Shown one piece after another: positions 1-7,991 of a stretch of 41,398 bases of DNA. Source of the DNA: Verrucomicrobiota bacterium (GTDB lineage Bacteria; Verrucomicrobiota; Verrucomicrobiia; Opitutales; Opitutaceae). Location: NCBI GenBank assembly GCA_023386835.1, contig JAEWIY010000096.1, forward strand, positions 1 through 41,398, written 5' to 3'. The position numbers were made by a program, and so were the translations under genes. Numbering within the stretch: position 1 is the stretch's first letter; each line of letters begins with the position of its first letter. The notes under the pieces are model-generated. The model searched no databases. It saw nothing but the letters and a program-made list of their open reading frames with translations, and was not told where the DNA came from.

Positions 1-986
1 CAGCGGCCGGGCGTCGGGTGGTGGTGCTGACGGCTGAGCAGGTCGCGGCGGCGCAAGCGCCGGCCTTGGCGGCGATGTTTGGGGATGCCCCCTTGCTCAG
101 CGTGCCGGCGGGGGAGGGCAGCAAATCGGCGGCGGGCCTCGGGCGCGTCTGGGATTTTCTGGCGGCGCAGCGAGTCGATCGCACGGGGGCGCTGTTTGCG
201 GTCGGCGGCGGGGTGATGGGCGATCTTGGCGGATTCGCCGCCGCCAGTTACCTGCGCGGGATTTCCTTTTATCAGGTGCCGACGACGTTGTTGGCGATGG
301 TTGACAGCTCGGTCGGGGGCAAAACCGGCATCAATCTCTCCGCCGGCAAGAACCTGGTCGGGGCGTTTCACCAGCCCAAGGCCGTTTACATTTCGACAGA
401 TGTGCTCACCAGCCTGCCCGGTCGCGAGTTCGGGGCGGGCATGGCGGAAGTGATCAAGTACGGGCTGCTCGGTGACGCGGAATTGTTCGCCGACCTCGTA
501 GCGCACCCCTTGCGCGCGGGCGATGCCCGGCTGGCCGCAGTGATTCGCCGGTGCTGCGCGGCGAAGGCGCGGGTCGTGGAGGCGGATGAGTTTGAAACGG
601 CGGCGCAGGGTGGGCGGGCGTTGCTCAACCTCGGACACACGTTTGGTCACGCGATCGAAAACGCGGCCGGTTACGGCACCTACCTGCACGGCGAGGCGGT
701 GGCGGTGGGCTTGGTGGGCGCCGCGCGTCTGTCGCAAGCGCTCGGACTGATCAACGCCGACGTGGTGAGTCAGGTGGAGGCCGTGCTGCAGGCTCATCAC
801 CTGCCGACGCGGCTCCGGCAGCCGCTGCAGATCGGGGAGCTGCGCCAGGCGATGGCGCGGGACAAAAAAGTGCGCGCGGGCCGGCTGCGGTTTGTGGTTC
901 TGCGCACGGTTGGGGCGGCCGAGACACACGACGACGTCGAACCGGCGCTGGTCGACGCCATCTGGCGCGACCTTGGCGCCGAGTAA
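1..986 (+). CDS. aroB: 3-dehydroquinate synthase, 5' end cut by window edge
   Basis: AroB converts DAHP to 3-dehydroquinate with NAD and a divalent metal, the second step of the shikimate pathway, in the cytoplasm. The frame is open from base 3, so the true start lies left of the window; about 327 codons are present and roughly 40 N-terminal residues are missing against the usual length near 360. Visible signatures are the nucleotide-binding GGGVMGDLGGFAA, the segment VPTTLLAMVDSSVGGKTG with the active-site lysine, the metal-site glutamate in AEVIKYG, and the histidine-rich LGHTFGHAIE and LHGEA motifs. All key residues look intact. It ends about 100 bases before an unknown gene on the same strand; no other aro genes are in view. 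Confidence 0.96.
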   Translation, partial: AAGRRVVVLTAEQVAAAQAPALAAMFGDAPLLSVPAGEGSKSAAGLGRVWDFLAAQRVDRTGALFAVGGGVMGDLGGFAAASYLRGISFYQVPTTLLAMVDSSVGGKTGINLSAGKNLVGAFHQPKAVYISTDVLTSLPGREFGAGMAEVIKYGLLGDAELFADLVAHPLRAGDARLAAVIRRCCAAKARVVEADEFETAAQGGRALLNLGHTFGHAIENAAGYGTYLHGEAVAVGLVGAARLSQALGLINADVVSQVEAVLQAHHLPTRLRQPLQIGELRQAMARDKKVRAGRLRFVVLRTVGAAETHDDVEPALVDAIWRDLGAE

Positions 987-1086
987 GGCTGCGCGGCGCG
1001 ATGCCGCTGCTCATGGGGCTAGGCTTCGGCGGGCGCTCGCCGCGGCCGAGTCTCGCTTTGTGCCGGGAGTTTGCTAACCTCTTGGC

Positions 1087-1722
1087 ATGTCGGCAATCGA
1101 CGAGGGCATTGTCCGCGAGTATTTCGAACAGAACGGCTTTCTCGTTCGCCAAGTCCGGAAATATCAGGTGCAGGCGCGGCGCAAAACCAGCGACGAGGAG
1201 ATCGATCTGATCGTTTACAATCCCGCGTGGCAGCGGGACGCCCGCAAACCCGATTTTTTTCTCTTTTCGAACGAGCTGCCCTACCTTCATCGGGCGGTGG
1301 TTTCCGTGAAGCCTTGGCACACGGGCGTGTTCTCGCCCGCGACGCTGAAAGGCTCGCCGGAGATCTTTCGTTTCCTCGAGGATAACGTGATCAAGGAGGT
1401 CTCGCGGCTGTTCCCCACCGATGAGATGGCGGGCGGGGACGGTGGCGCCCTGGCCAAGGTGCTGGTCCTGCCCGGCCTGCCGACGCAGGAACCCTATCGT
1501 TCACAGAGCGTGGAGCTGCTCAAGCAGCGCGGCGTCGACGGCATCATCTCTTTCCGTGCGATGCTGCTCGACCTGATCGACAAGGTGGAAACCAACCGCA
1601 ACTACCGCAAAAGCGACACGCTGCAGGTCATCCGCATCCTGAAAAACTACGACCTCTTCCGGGATGCGCAGATGGATTTGATACCCGAGCGCGGCGGAGC
1701 CGCCGCTCGGAAACGCCAATAA
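1087..1722 (+). CDS. Unrecognised protein, possible PD-(D/E)XK-like fold
   Basis: I do not recognise this 211-residue protein. It is cytoplasmic, with no signal peptide or membrane segment. The N-terminus has a helix ending in EYFEQNGFLV, followed by a strand with EIDLIVYNP and then a strand with AVVSVKPWH. That helix, acidic strand and lysine strand order recalls the restriction-endonuclease-like fold, but the glutamate of a true ExK is absent, so any nuclease activity is speculative. The C-terminal half is helical, rich in charged residues, with DLIDKVETN and a final basic tail. The tail, PERGGAAARKRQ, is encoded inside a GC-rich hairpin that appears to be part of a repeat. The ATG start is chosen because it opens the frame cleanly; no Shine-Dalgarno sequence is present. 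lpxA follows after 96 bases. Confidence 0.75.
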   Translation: MSAIDEGIVREYFEQNGFLVRQVRKYQVQARRKTSDEEIDLIVYNPAWQRDARKPDFFLFSNELPYLHRAVVSVKPWHTGVFSPATLKGSPEIFRFLEDNVIKEVSRLFPTDEMAGGDGGALAKVLVLPGLPTQEPYRSQSVELLKQRGVDGIISFRAMLLDLIDKVETNRNYRKSDTLQVIRILKNYDLFRDAQMDLIPERGGAAARKRQ

Positions 1723-1811
1723 GGAAAAGCCAAACTCCAAAACGGCCGGGGTGCTCGGTGCCGGTTTTGGGTTTCGACTTTTTTGGCGTTTGGCGGTTTG
1801 GCGTTTGGTCT
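1683..1811. repeat. Hairpin-rich intergenic repeat at the end of the upstream gene
   Basis: Two nested inverted repeats lie here. A GC-rich hairpin at about 1684-1710 pairs CCGAGCG(C)GGCGG with CCGCCGCTCGG across a 2-base loop. It is followed by a longer imperfect inverted repeat in which CCAAACTCCAAAAC near 1730-1743 faces GTTTTGGG and GGCGTTTGGCGGTTTGGCGTTTGG units at 1764-1808. The motif GGCGTTTGG recurs on the right arm. The element supplies the last codons and the stop of the upstream gene and runs to just before the lpxA start. It may be an interspersed repeat, a terminator-like structure, or both. Confidence 0.55.
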
Positions 1812-1818
1812 TTCCTCC

Positions 1819-2559
1819 ATGATTCACTCCACTGCAGTCGTCGAGCCGGGGGCCCAGTTGGGCGCGGGCGTCCAAGTGATGGCCGGGGCGGTGATCACGC
1901 GGTGGGCGCGCTTGGGGGATGGGGTGATTGTGCATCCCGGCGCGGTCGTGGGCGGCGATCCGCAGTATCTCAAGTTTGACCCAACCACCGAGTCGTTCGT
2001 CGACGTCGGCGCGGGAACCGTGATTCGCGAACACGTCACGCTCAATCGCTCGATTCACAGCGGCGGCGCGACGGTCATCGGACAACGTTGCTTCCTGATG
2101 GCGGGCTGCCACGCCGGCCATGACTGCAGCGTGGCGGATGATGTGGTGATTGCGAATCACGTCCTCCTTGCCGGGCATGTGACCGTGGGGGCGTTCAGTT
2201 TTGTCGGCGGTGGGGCGGCGGTGCACCAGTTTTGCCGGATCGGTGAAGGCGCCATGGTCGGCGGGCTTTCGCGCATCACCCGCGATGTGCCGTCATACAC
2301 CATGGTGGCGGAGCGCGATGAGTTAATCGGTCTCAACTTGGTCGGCATCAAACGCCGTGGATGGCCGCGCGAGACGGTGCGCGAGTTGAAGGAGCTCTAC
2401 CGTGACCTTTGCCAACCCGTTGGCAATCCGCGCGAGCTCGCCACAGCGCGGCTGCCCGGAGTGCAGTCACCGCAGGGGCGAGCGTTTCTCGAGTTTTTTC
2501 TCGGCGGCAAACGCGGGTTTTGCCGGCCTCGCGCGGGCGCGGTCGAAGGCGTCGAGTAG
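1819..2559 (+). CDS. lpxA: UDP-N-acetylglucosamine O-acyltransferase
   Basis: LpxA transfers a 3-hydroxyacyl chain from acyl carrier protein to UDP-GlcNAc, the first step of lipid A synthesis. The 246-residue product starts MIHSTAVVEPGAQL, the usual LpxA opening; an in-frame ATG 36 bases earlier lies in the repeat and would add a non-family extension. Left-handed beta-helix hexads run from residue 2 to about 190. The catalytic pair is H98 and H101 in CHAGHD, matching E. coli H122 and H125; LAGHV and VHQFCRIG follow, then the C-terminal helical domain with GIKRRGW and KRGFCRPR. It is slightly shorter than the usual 255-262 residues. pdxA starts 5 bases after the stop, so the two are probably cotranscribed. 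No lpxD or fabZ is adjacent. The start is preceded by a pyrimidine tract rather than a ribosome binding site. Confidence 0.95.
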   Translation: MIHSTAVVEPGAQLGAGVQVMAGAVITRWARLGDGVIVHPGAVVGGDPQYLKFDPTTESFVDVGAGTVIREHVTLNRSIHSGGATVIGQRCFLMAGCHAGHDCSVADDVVIANHVLLAGHVTVGAFSFVGGGAAVHQFCRIGEGAMVGGLSRITRDVPSYTMVAERDELIGLNLVGIKRRGWPRETVRELKELYRDLCQPVGNPRELATARLPGVQSPQGRAFLEFFLGGKRGFCRPRAGAVEGVE

Positions 2560-2564
2560 GCGTT

Positions 2565-3497
2565 ATGCGTCCTCTGGCCATCACGTGCGGAGACCCGGCC
2601 GGTGTGGGCCCGGAGATCATTCAGGCCTGGCTGGCGCAGCATCCGGAGCAGTGGGCTGACGTGGTGGTGCTCGGCCCTCCCACGTGGCTGAACCAGCTAC
2701 CCTCGGGAGTGACCAGCGAACCGCTGGGATTGGAGGATTATGTGCCTTCACCGGGTGCACCAACACCCGAAGGCGCATTGGTGGCTTGGGCGGCGATGCA
2801 GCGAGCCGCGGACGGTTGCCTGAAGGGCGAGTTCAGCGGCGTCGTCACCGGCCCGGTGAGCAAGGCGGAACTGGCCTCGATCGGTTATCCGCATCCGGGG
2901 CAGACCGAGTTCTTCGCGGCGGCTTGGGGCGGGGAACCGACCATGGGGTTCTGCGGGGGCAGGTTGAACGTCGTTTTAGCGACGTGGCACATTCCGTTGC
3001 GCCAAGTGCCGGCGGCGATCACGCCCGCCGTGCTCGAGCGGACGGTCCGCGCGGCCGATGCGCTGGCGCAGCGACTTCGCGTTGACCCGACTGGTCGCGT
3101 GCGCTCGGAGGCACGGATCGCGGTGTGCGGACTCAATCCTCACGCTGGCGAAGGCGGGCTCCTGGGGCGCGAAGAGAACGAGGCGATCGACCCTGTGCTC
3201 GAGCGGCTGCGAAAACGGTTCCCGGGCCTCTCCCGCTCCCTACCGGCGGACACAGTGTTTGGACGCGCCCTACGCGGCGAGTTCGACGTCGTGGTGGCGC
3301 TGTATCACGACCAAGGGCTGGCACCGCTGAAAACAGTCGAGTTTGACGAGGCGGTGAATGTCACACTGGGCCTGCCGTTTGTCCGGACGAGTCCGGATCA
3401 CGGGACGGCTTTTGATATTGCCGGGCGCGGACGGGCGCGTCCGACGAGTTTCGCGCGTGCCGTGGAAATTGCCGGGCGGCTCACAGGGAAAAGCTGA
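2565..3497 (+). CDS. pdxA: 4-hydroxythreonine-4-phosphate dehydrogenase
   Basis: PdxA oxidises 4-phosphohydroxy-L-threonine in the DXP-dependent route to pyridoxal phosphate, using NAD and a divalent metal. The 310-residue product opens MRPLAITCGDPAGVGPE, and this ATG sits just after the lpxA stop. The three metal-binding histidines are all visible: H142 in ATWHIPLR, H193 in LNPHAGEGG and H248 in LYHDQG. The substrate-binding Lys, Asn and Arg are in LKTVEF, VNVTLG and FVRTSPDHG. One oddity is residue 113: the usual GHTE substrate motif reads GQTE here. TGPVSK is present upstream of it. Close spacing to lpxA suggests translational coupling, although the two pathways are unrelated. Confidence 0.94.
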   Translation: MRPLAITCGDPAGVGPEIIQAWLAQHPEQWADVVVLGPPTWLNQLPSGVTSEPLGLEDYVPSPGAPTPEGALVAWAAMQRAADGCLKGEFSGVVTGPVSKAELASIGYPHPGQTEFFAAAWGGEPTMGFCGGRLNVVLATWHIPLRQVPAAITPAVLERTVRAADALAQRLRVDPTGRVRSEARIAVCGLNPHAGEGGLLGREENEAIDPVLERLRKRFPGLSRSLPADTVFGRALRGEFDVVVALYHDQGLAPLKTVEFDEAVNVTLGLPFVRTSPDHGTAFDIAGRGRARPTSFARAVEIAGRLTGKS

Positions 3498-3545
3498 GCT
3501 GGGCCGGGCTTGCTGAGGCCGCGCGTCTGCGCTCAGGCTGGCCGC

Positions 3546-5420
3546 ATGTTCTCAATTGCACGTCGCGCGTGGGTTTCTGCGGCCCTGCTGTTGCCGCTGT
3601 TTCTTAACGGGGCCGAGAAGCCCCGGATCACGTCCCAGGACCAGCTGCCGCGGTTCAACTATCCGATCACCGCCAAGGTGACGGAGCTGGTGACCGACGA
3701 TGCCGCGTCGAAGAGCCTCGCTGACGCGGTGCAGGCGGACCTCGAAAAATTATTGGCGGATTACCAGATCGAGGATCGCACCACGCTGCAGCAGATTCAG
3801 GGCACGCTGCTGGCGCTCGATGTGCATGCCGGACGTTACGCGCAGGCCCGCGAGCGCATCGCCCGGATCCGTGAGCTCGAAGAAAAGCCGGCCGCGCGTC
3901 TGACCTCGGGCTTGTTGTCCGAATCCTACATCGAGGCGCGACAGGCGAGTGACTACGGGTCGGAGCAGGCGTTTCGCGCCGCGTTCGCGAAGGTCTATGC
4001 GGAGAAGCTGGCGCAGCTGCCGTGGGATGTGGTCGGCGACGTGATCAAACAGACCAAAGCCAGCGCCGAGATCGTTTCGCCCGCACTCGTGCTGGGCAAC
4101 CTCGACAGCCAGTTCCAGCCGGGCGTCGACAAGACCGGCAGCATCAGTGGCGACGTGGCTCAGCTGATCCTCGCGCAGCGCACGAGCGTGGCGCACTACT
4201 TGCCGCTGAAAGCCGAACGGGTGGCGGCGTTGACGGAGTACGTGCAGGCGAACCAAAAGCAGAAGGCGGACATCTGGGCGGCGCGCTCAGTGTCCTTCAC
4301 GTCCGGCGCGCCGTTGCAGCCGGTGGTCGTGGCGATCTGGGACAGCGGCGTGGACGTGGACGTGTTTCCGCAGCAGCGGTGGACGAATTCGAAGGAGCAG
4401 CTCAACGGTCGCGATGATGACGGCAACGGTTTCGTCGATGACGTCCATGGCATCGCGTACGACCTGAAGTCGCGGCGCACGCCCGACCTGCTGGTGCCGC
4501 TGAACGACGAACAGAAGGCCGCGTATCCACTTATGCGCGACCTGACGAAGGGACTGCTCGACGTGCAGGCCAACATCGATTCCGCGGAGGCGTCCGCGCT
4601 CAAGCAGCGCATGAGCCAGCTGAAGCCGGAAGACGTGAAGCCGTTCATCGAGAACCTGAACTTTTTTGGCAACTTCACGCACGGCACCCACGTCGCGGGC
4701 ATCGCGGCGGAGGGTAACCCCGCGGTGCAGTTGTTGGGTGCGCGGATCACCTTTGACCATCGCATGATCCCGGACGTGCCGACGCGCGAGCAGTCGGAGG
4801 CGGATGCGGCGGCCGCGCGAGCCGTCGTTGACTATTTGAAGAACGCGGGTGTGCGGGTGGTGAATATGAGCTGGGGTGGCTCGCCGCGCGACATCGAGGC
4901 GGCGTTCGAAGTCAACGGCGCCGGCGGCACACCCGAGGAGCGCAAGAAGACGGCACGCGAGTACTTCGAGATCTTCCGCACCGCGATGACCGAAGCGATT
5001 TCGTCCGCGCCGGAGATTCTGTTCGTCGCGGCCGCGGGCAACAGTGACAACGACGCGGCGTTTGCGGAGCTGGTGCCGTCGGGTATCGATCTGCCGAATA
5101 TCCTGACGGTGGGTGCGGTTGATCAGGCGGGGGAGGAGACGTCGTTCACGAGCTTCGGCAAAAACGTCGACGTGCATGCGAACGGTTTTGAAGTGGAGAG
5201 CACGCTGCCCGGGGGAGAGCGGATGAAGTACTCCGGGACGTCGATGGCCGCGCCCAACGTCACCAATCTCGCGGCGAAGCTGCTGGCGATGGAGCCGGGT
5301 CTCACTACGGCTGAGGTGATCGAGTTGATCCAGAAAGGGGCGGAGCGCAGCGCGGATGGTCGGATCAACCTGATCAACCCGCTCCGCAGCATGGAGCTGC
5401 TCGCGCAGCGGAAAAAGTGA
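3546..5420 (+). CDS. Exported subtilisin-like serine protease (family S8)
   Basis: This is a secreted or periplasmic S8 peptidase of 624 residues. The start at MFSIARRAW gives a normal signal peptide (basic n-region, hydrophobic core to about residue 20, NGA cleavage site); an earlier in-frame start would bury it. Residues 25-260 are a helical region without a recognised inhibitor domain. The catalytic domain follows: Asp266 in AIWDSGVD, His379 in FTHGTHVAGIAA, oxyanion Asn499 in AAAGNSDND and Ser566 in YSGTSMAAPN. Between Asp and His lies RDDDGNGFVDDVHG, a stretch common in subtilases with possible calcium binding. The Asp-to-His distance (113 residues) is longer than in subtilisin and includes a helical insert near 310-365. 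The substrate is unknown. A hairpin follows the stop. Confidence 0.93.
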   Translation: MFSIARRAWVSAALLLPLFLNGAEKPRITSQDQLPRFNYPITAKVTELVTDDAASKSLADAVQADLEKLLADYQIEDRTTLQQIQGTLLALDVHAGRYAQARERIARIRELEEKPAARLTSGLLSESYIEARQASDYGSEQAFRAAFAKVYAEKLAQLPWDVVGDVIKQTKASAEIVSPALVLGNLDSQFQPGVDKTGSISGDVAQLILAQRTSVAHYLPLKAERVAALTEYVQANQKQKADIWAARSVSFTSGAPLQPVVVAIWDSGVDVDVFPQQRWTNSKEQLNGRDDDGNGFVDDVHGIAYDLKSRRTPDLLVPLNDEQKAAYPLMRDLTKGLLDVQANIDSAEASALKQRMSQLKPEDVKPFIENLNFFGNFTHGTHVAGIAAEGNPAVQLLGARITFDHRMIPDVPTREQSEADAAAARAVVDYLKNAGVRVVNMSWGGSPRDIEAAFEVNGAGGTPEERKKTAREYFEIFRTAMTEAISSAPEILFVAAAGNSDNDAAFAELVPSGIDLPNILTVGAVDQAGEETSFTSFGKNVDVHANGFEVESTLPGGERMKYSGTSMAAPNVTNLAAKLLAMEPGLTTAEVIELIQKGAERSADGRINLINPLRSMELLAQRKK

Positions 5421-5428
5421 CCTGCCAC

Positions 5429-5457
5429 GCGCCGCCCGCGATGATCGCGCGCGGCGC
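5429..5457 (+). terminator. GC-rich stem-loop after the S8 protease gene
   Basis: The bases GCGCCG pair with CGGCGC around an inner CGCGA/TCGCG stem with a TGA loop, separated by one mismatch. It begins 8 bases after the protease stop. There is no following T-run, so it is better read as an RNA 3'-end stabiliser or a weak terminator than as a classic intrinsic terminator. Confidence 0.45.
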
Positions 5458-5523
5458 GGATTGCCCGCGGATTCCACGGACCGCTTGCATCGCCCGGACG
5501 GCGCCCTGATAGTGGGCCCGTTC

Positions 5524-5925
5524 ATGTCGTCCGTGTCCGAAGTTGTTCCCTCCTCCTCGCCGGCCCCTGTGGTGCCGGAAGGGGTGCGTTTGGGAAACGA
5601 AAACCTGGTGCGTCTGACGGAAGCCGCCGGGCAGAAAGTCCGCGCGCTGATCGCTCGGGAGCAGCAGGGCGGCTACTTGCGCGTGGCGATCTCCGGCGGG
5701 GGCTGCAACGGGCTCAGTTACAAGCTGCGCTTCGTGGCCGAGCCGAAGCGCGGGGATATCCTCGTGCCGACCGCCGGCGTTGACGTGCTCGTCGATCCCA
5801 AAACCGCCCTTTACTTGAAGGGCACCGTGATCGACTATTCCACCAAGCTGATCGCGGGCGGGTTCAAGTTTGCGAATCCGAACGCCAAGGCATCCTGTTC
5901 CTGCGGGGAGAGCTTCAACATTTGA
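5524..5925 (+). CDS. A-type iron-sulfur carrier (IscA/SufA/ErpA family)
   Basis: A-type carriers bind Fe-S clusters and pass them from the SufBCD scaffold to target enzymes. The 133-residue product has about 30 disordered N-terminal residues and then the family domain. The three conserved cysteines are Cys61 in GGGCNGLSY and Cys125 and Cys127 in SCSCGESF. The domain core VRLTEAAGQKVRALIA and KGTVIDYSTKL also fits. I chose the ATG at MSSVSEVV because the upstream in-frame start adds residues with no family match. It is not linked to the suf operon 4 kb away, as is common for ErpA-like genes. I cannot tell SufA from ErpA by eye, so no symbol is given. infC follows after a 157-base leader. Confidence 0.92.
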   Translation: MSSVSEVVPSSSPAPVVPEGVRLGNENLVRLTEAAGQKVRALIAREQQGGYLRVAISGGGCNGLSYKLRFVAEPKRGDILVPTAGVDVLVDPKTALYLKGTVIDYSTKLIAGGFKFANPNAKASCSCGESFNI

Positions 5926-6082
5926 GCCCGTACCCTCCGCGATCCGGGGTCGGAACGCCCGTGGTTCCGTCCGGTCGGAGTGACGTCGTTTACCCCGGCT
6001 GGGCTGCCCGACTTCGGGATTGTCTTCCCCACGACCCGCAGCGAGAAGCAATGCCGATCCAGATCGAGTCTAAACCTAATTA

Positions 6083-6784
6083 ATGGCCTTATCTTCCTCC
6101 TTCGGTGGCGGTGGCGCACGCCGTCCCGGTTATCTTCAGCGTCGTAATAACGACCCGTTTGCGAACATTCGCCGTAACCAGCGTATCCGTGTCCCGGAGA
6201 TCCGGGTGATCTCGCCGGAAGGCAAGCAGCTCGGCATCCTGCCGACAGAGAAAGCGCTGCGGCTCGCGCAGCAGTTCAATTTGGATCTGGTCGAGGTCGC
6301 TCCGAACGCCCAGCCGCCCGTGTGCCGAATCATGGACTTCGGCAAGTACGTGTACGAGGAGTCGAAGAAGACCTCCCACGCGAAGGCGACCGCCAGCAAG
6401 ATCAAGGAGATCGAGATGACGGCGCGCATCGATCAGCACGATTTCTACACCAAGCTGCGCCACGCCGAGGAGTTCCTCGACGAGGGCGCGAAGGTGAAGC
6501 TCCGGCTCAAGTTCCGCGGCCGCGAAATGGCGCACACGGAGATCGGCTTCGAGGTCATCAAGAAGGCGATCGAGGAACTTTCCTCGATGGGCCATCCGGA
6601 TTCCGAGCCGAAGCTGATGGGCAAGCAGATCAACATCATGCTGACGCCCCATCCCGCCAACAAGCGCAAGCCGAAGTGGCTCGGGCGTGAAGAATCGACG
6701 CAGGCCCAGCAACCGTCGACGCAGGCGCACGCCCAGCAGCAGCAGGCGCAGGGCGACGAGGGCGCCGTGCCCGCCCTTTCCTGA
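6083..6784 (+). CDS. infC: Translation initiation factor IF-3
   Basis: IF-3 keeps ribosomal subunits apart and checks start-codon choice on the 30S subunit. The 233-residue product has the N-domain (NQRIRVPEIRVISPEGKQLG, residues 32-51), the linker and the C-domain (KEIEMTARIDQHDF, then VKLRLKFRGREM). It starts with ATG, whereas many infC genes use AUU or similar codons for autoregulation; an in-frame stop two codons upstream rules out a longer form. An N-terminal Gly/Arg-rich extension and a Gln-rich tail of about 30 residues are additions to the usual core near 175 residues. The usual partners rpmI and rplT do not follow; an amidase gene does. The 157-base leader holds no structure I can name. 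Confidence 0.96.
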   Translation: MALSSSFGGGGARRPGYLQRRNNDPFANIRRNQRIRVPEIRVISPEGKQLGILPTEKALRLAQQFNLDLVEVAPNAQPPVCRIMDFGKYVYEESKKTSHAKATASKIKEIEMTARIDQHDFYTKLRHAEEFLDEGAKVKLRLKFRGREMAHTEIGFEVIKKAIEELSSMGHPDSEPKLMGKQINIMLTPHPANKRKPKWLGREESTQAQQPSTQAHAQQQQAQGDEGAVPALS

Positions 6785-6836
6785 TCGTGCACGCCCGGCG
6801 GTTGGTGCGCGTCCTAGATGTCGGGGTCGGGCGACC

Positions 6837-7928
6837 ATGGGGTCGCTGACCCGGTTGCGCGCACGAGCCGGGGCGCGAGTGTACCCGTGGCAGCAGGGCT
6901 CCCGTCTTCGCACGGGCGCCGCACTGTTGCTGTTGGGGCTGCTGCTGTCGGTGGCGCCGCTCGGGCGGGCCGCCGACGGTCTGATCGCCACGTCGGGCAT
7001 CTCGACGGCGGTGTTGTCCGGCGCACATTACGTCGAGGCGGCGACGTTTCTGGGGCGCTACGGGCTGACGCACCAGCGGCTGACGCCGACGCGCGCGCGG
7101 TTCAGCAGCGCCTGGACAAAAATCGAGCTGGAGGCCGACAAGCGGGAGATGACGCTGAACGGAATCCGAGTGTTCCTAGGCGACCCGGTTGTGGCGCATC
7201 GAAAGACCCTTTGGGTAAGCCGGCTGGACGCCGAAAAACTGTTCGGACCGCTGCTGAAAGGCGATGAGTACGCCGGCACCGCTCGACGACCGCGTATCAT
7301 CGTCGTGGATGCCGGTCATGGTGGACAGGATACGGGAACGCGCAACGCGGCGCTGAAGCTGGACGAGAAAAGCTTCACGCTCGACGTCGCGCGCCGGCTG
7401 GCGGGCATCCTCGAGAGCCAGGGCTACAAGGTCGTGATGACCCGGACCGACGATCGTTACATCGGCTTGAAGGAGCGGGCCGAAATCGCGAATCGCGCCA
7501 ACGCCGACCTCTTTGTTTCAGTGCACTTCAACTCGGTGGAAAAATCACCGCAGGTGCGAGGGTCCGAGACCTACATTCTGACGCCGCGTTTCCAGCGCTC
7601 CACGTCCGAGACCAAAAGCAGCGACGACGATCGTCAGCTGCAGCCGGGAAATGTGGGTGACCCGTGGAATGCGGTGCTCGGTCTGCAGGTGCAGCGGCAC
7701 CTGCTGGATCAATTGGAGACGTTTGACCGGGGACTCAAACGAGCCCGCTTCGCCGTGCTGCGGCTCGTCGAGTGCCCGGCTGTGCTGGTGGAGGCGGGTT
7801 ACCTCTCCAACGAACAGGAGGCGCGAAAGATCGCGACCGCTGAATACCGCGCCGCGATTGCCGAGGCCGTCGCCAATGGCATCGCCGCCTACGACGTGCA
7901 GGTGACCACGGCGACGGCGCGCCGGTGA
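6837..7928 (+). CDS. Exported N-acetylmuramoyl-L-alanine amidase (Amidase_3)
   Basis: This zinc amidase cleaves the amide bond between N-acetylmuramic acid and the stem peptide, acting in the periplasm in cell division or wall turnover. The 363-residue product from MGSLTRLR has a long basic n-region and a hydrophobic core near residues 25-40 ending at GRAAD, a signal peptide or anchor. Residues 55-140 resemble a small beta-rich stalk domain. The catalytic domain carries His161 in VVDAGHGGQD, Glu177 in LDEKSF, His230 in FVSVHFNS and catalytic Glu319 in VLVEAGYLSN. All Amidase_3 ligands are present. An earlier in-frame start inside infC would add an arginine-rich stretch that is an out-of-frame read of infC, so it was rejected. 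A hairpin lies between this gene and the convergent clpP. Confidence 0.93.
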   Translation: MGSLTRLRARAGARVYPWQQGSRLRTGAALLLLGLLLSVAPLGRAADGLIATSGISTAVLSGAHYVEAATFLGRYGLTHQRLTPTRARFSSAWTKIELEADKREMTLNGIRVFLGDPVVAHRKTLWVSRLDAEKLFGPLLKGDEYAGTARRPRIIVVDAGHGGQDTGTRNAALKLDEKSFTLDVARRLAGILESQGYKVVMTRTDDRYIGLKERAEIANRANADLFVSVHFNSVEKSPQVRGSETYILTPRFQRSTSETKSSDDDRQLQPGNVGDPWNAVLGLQVQRHLLDQLETFDRGLKRARFAVLRLVECPAVLVEAGYLSNEQEARKIATAEYRAAIAEAVANGIAAYDVQVTTATARR

Positions 7929-7953
7929 GAGCTTGAGAGCGTCAACGATGCGG

Positions 7954-7978
7954 ACGGCCGTGCGTGACGCGCGGCCGT
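7954..7978. terminator. Stem-loop between convergent amidase and clpP genes
   Basis: An 11-pair stem, ACGGCCGTGCG against CGCGCGGCCGT with one G-T pair and a TGA loop, lies in the 63 bases between two convergent stops. It lacks a T-run on both strands. Its position suggests a shared 3'-end structure. Confidence 0.45.
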
Positions 7979-7991
7979 GGCGCGGGAGACG

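Noticed and set aside
4287..5525. A 412-codon - strand ORF opposite the S8 protease
   Set aside because: Its reading is His/Arg-rich with no domain, while the + strand has the complete protease triad.
6687..6836. Longer amidase start within the end of infC
   Set aside because: The extra 50 residues are an Arg-rich out-of-frame reading of infC, and the start at 6837 gives a normal signal region.
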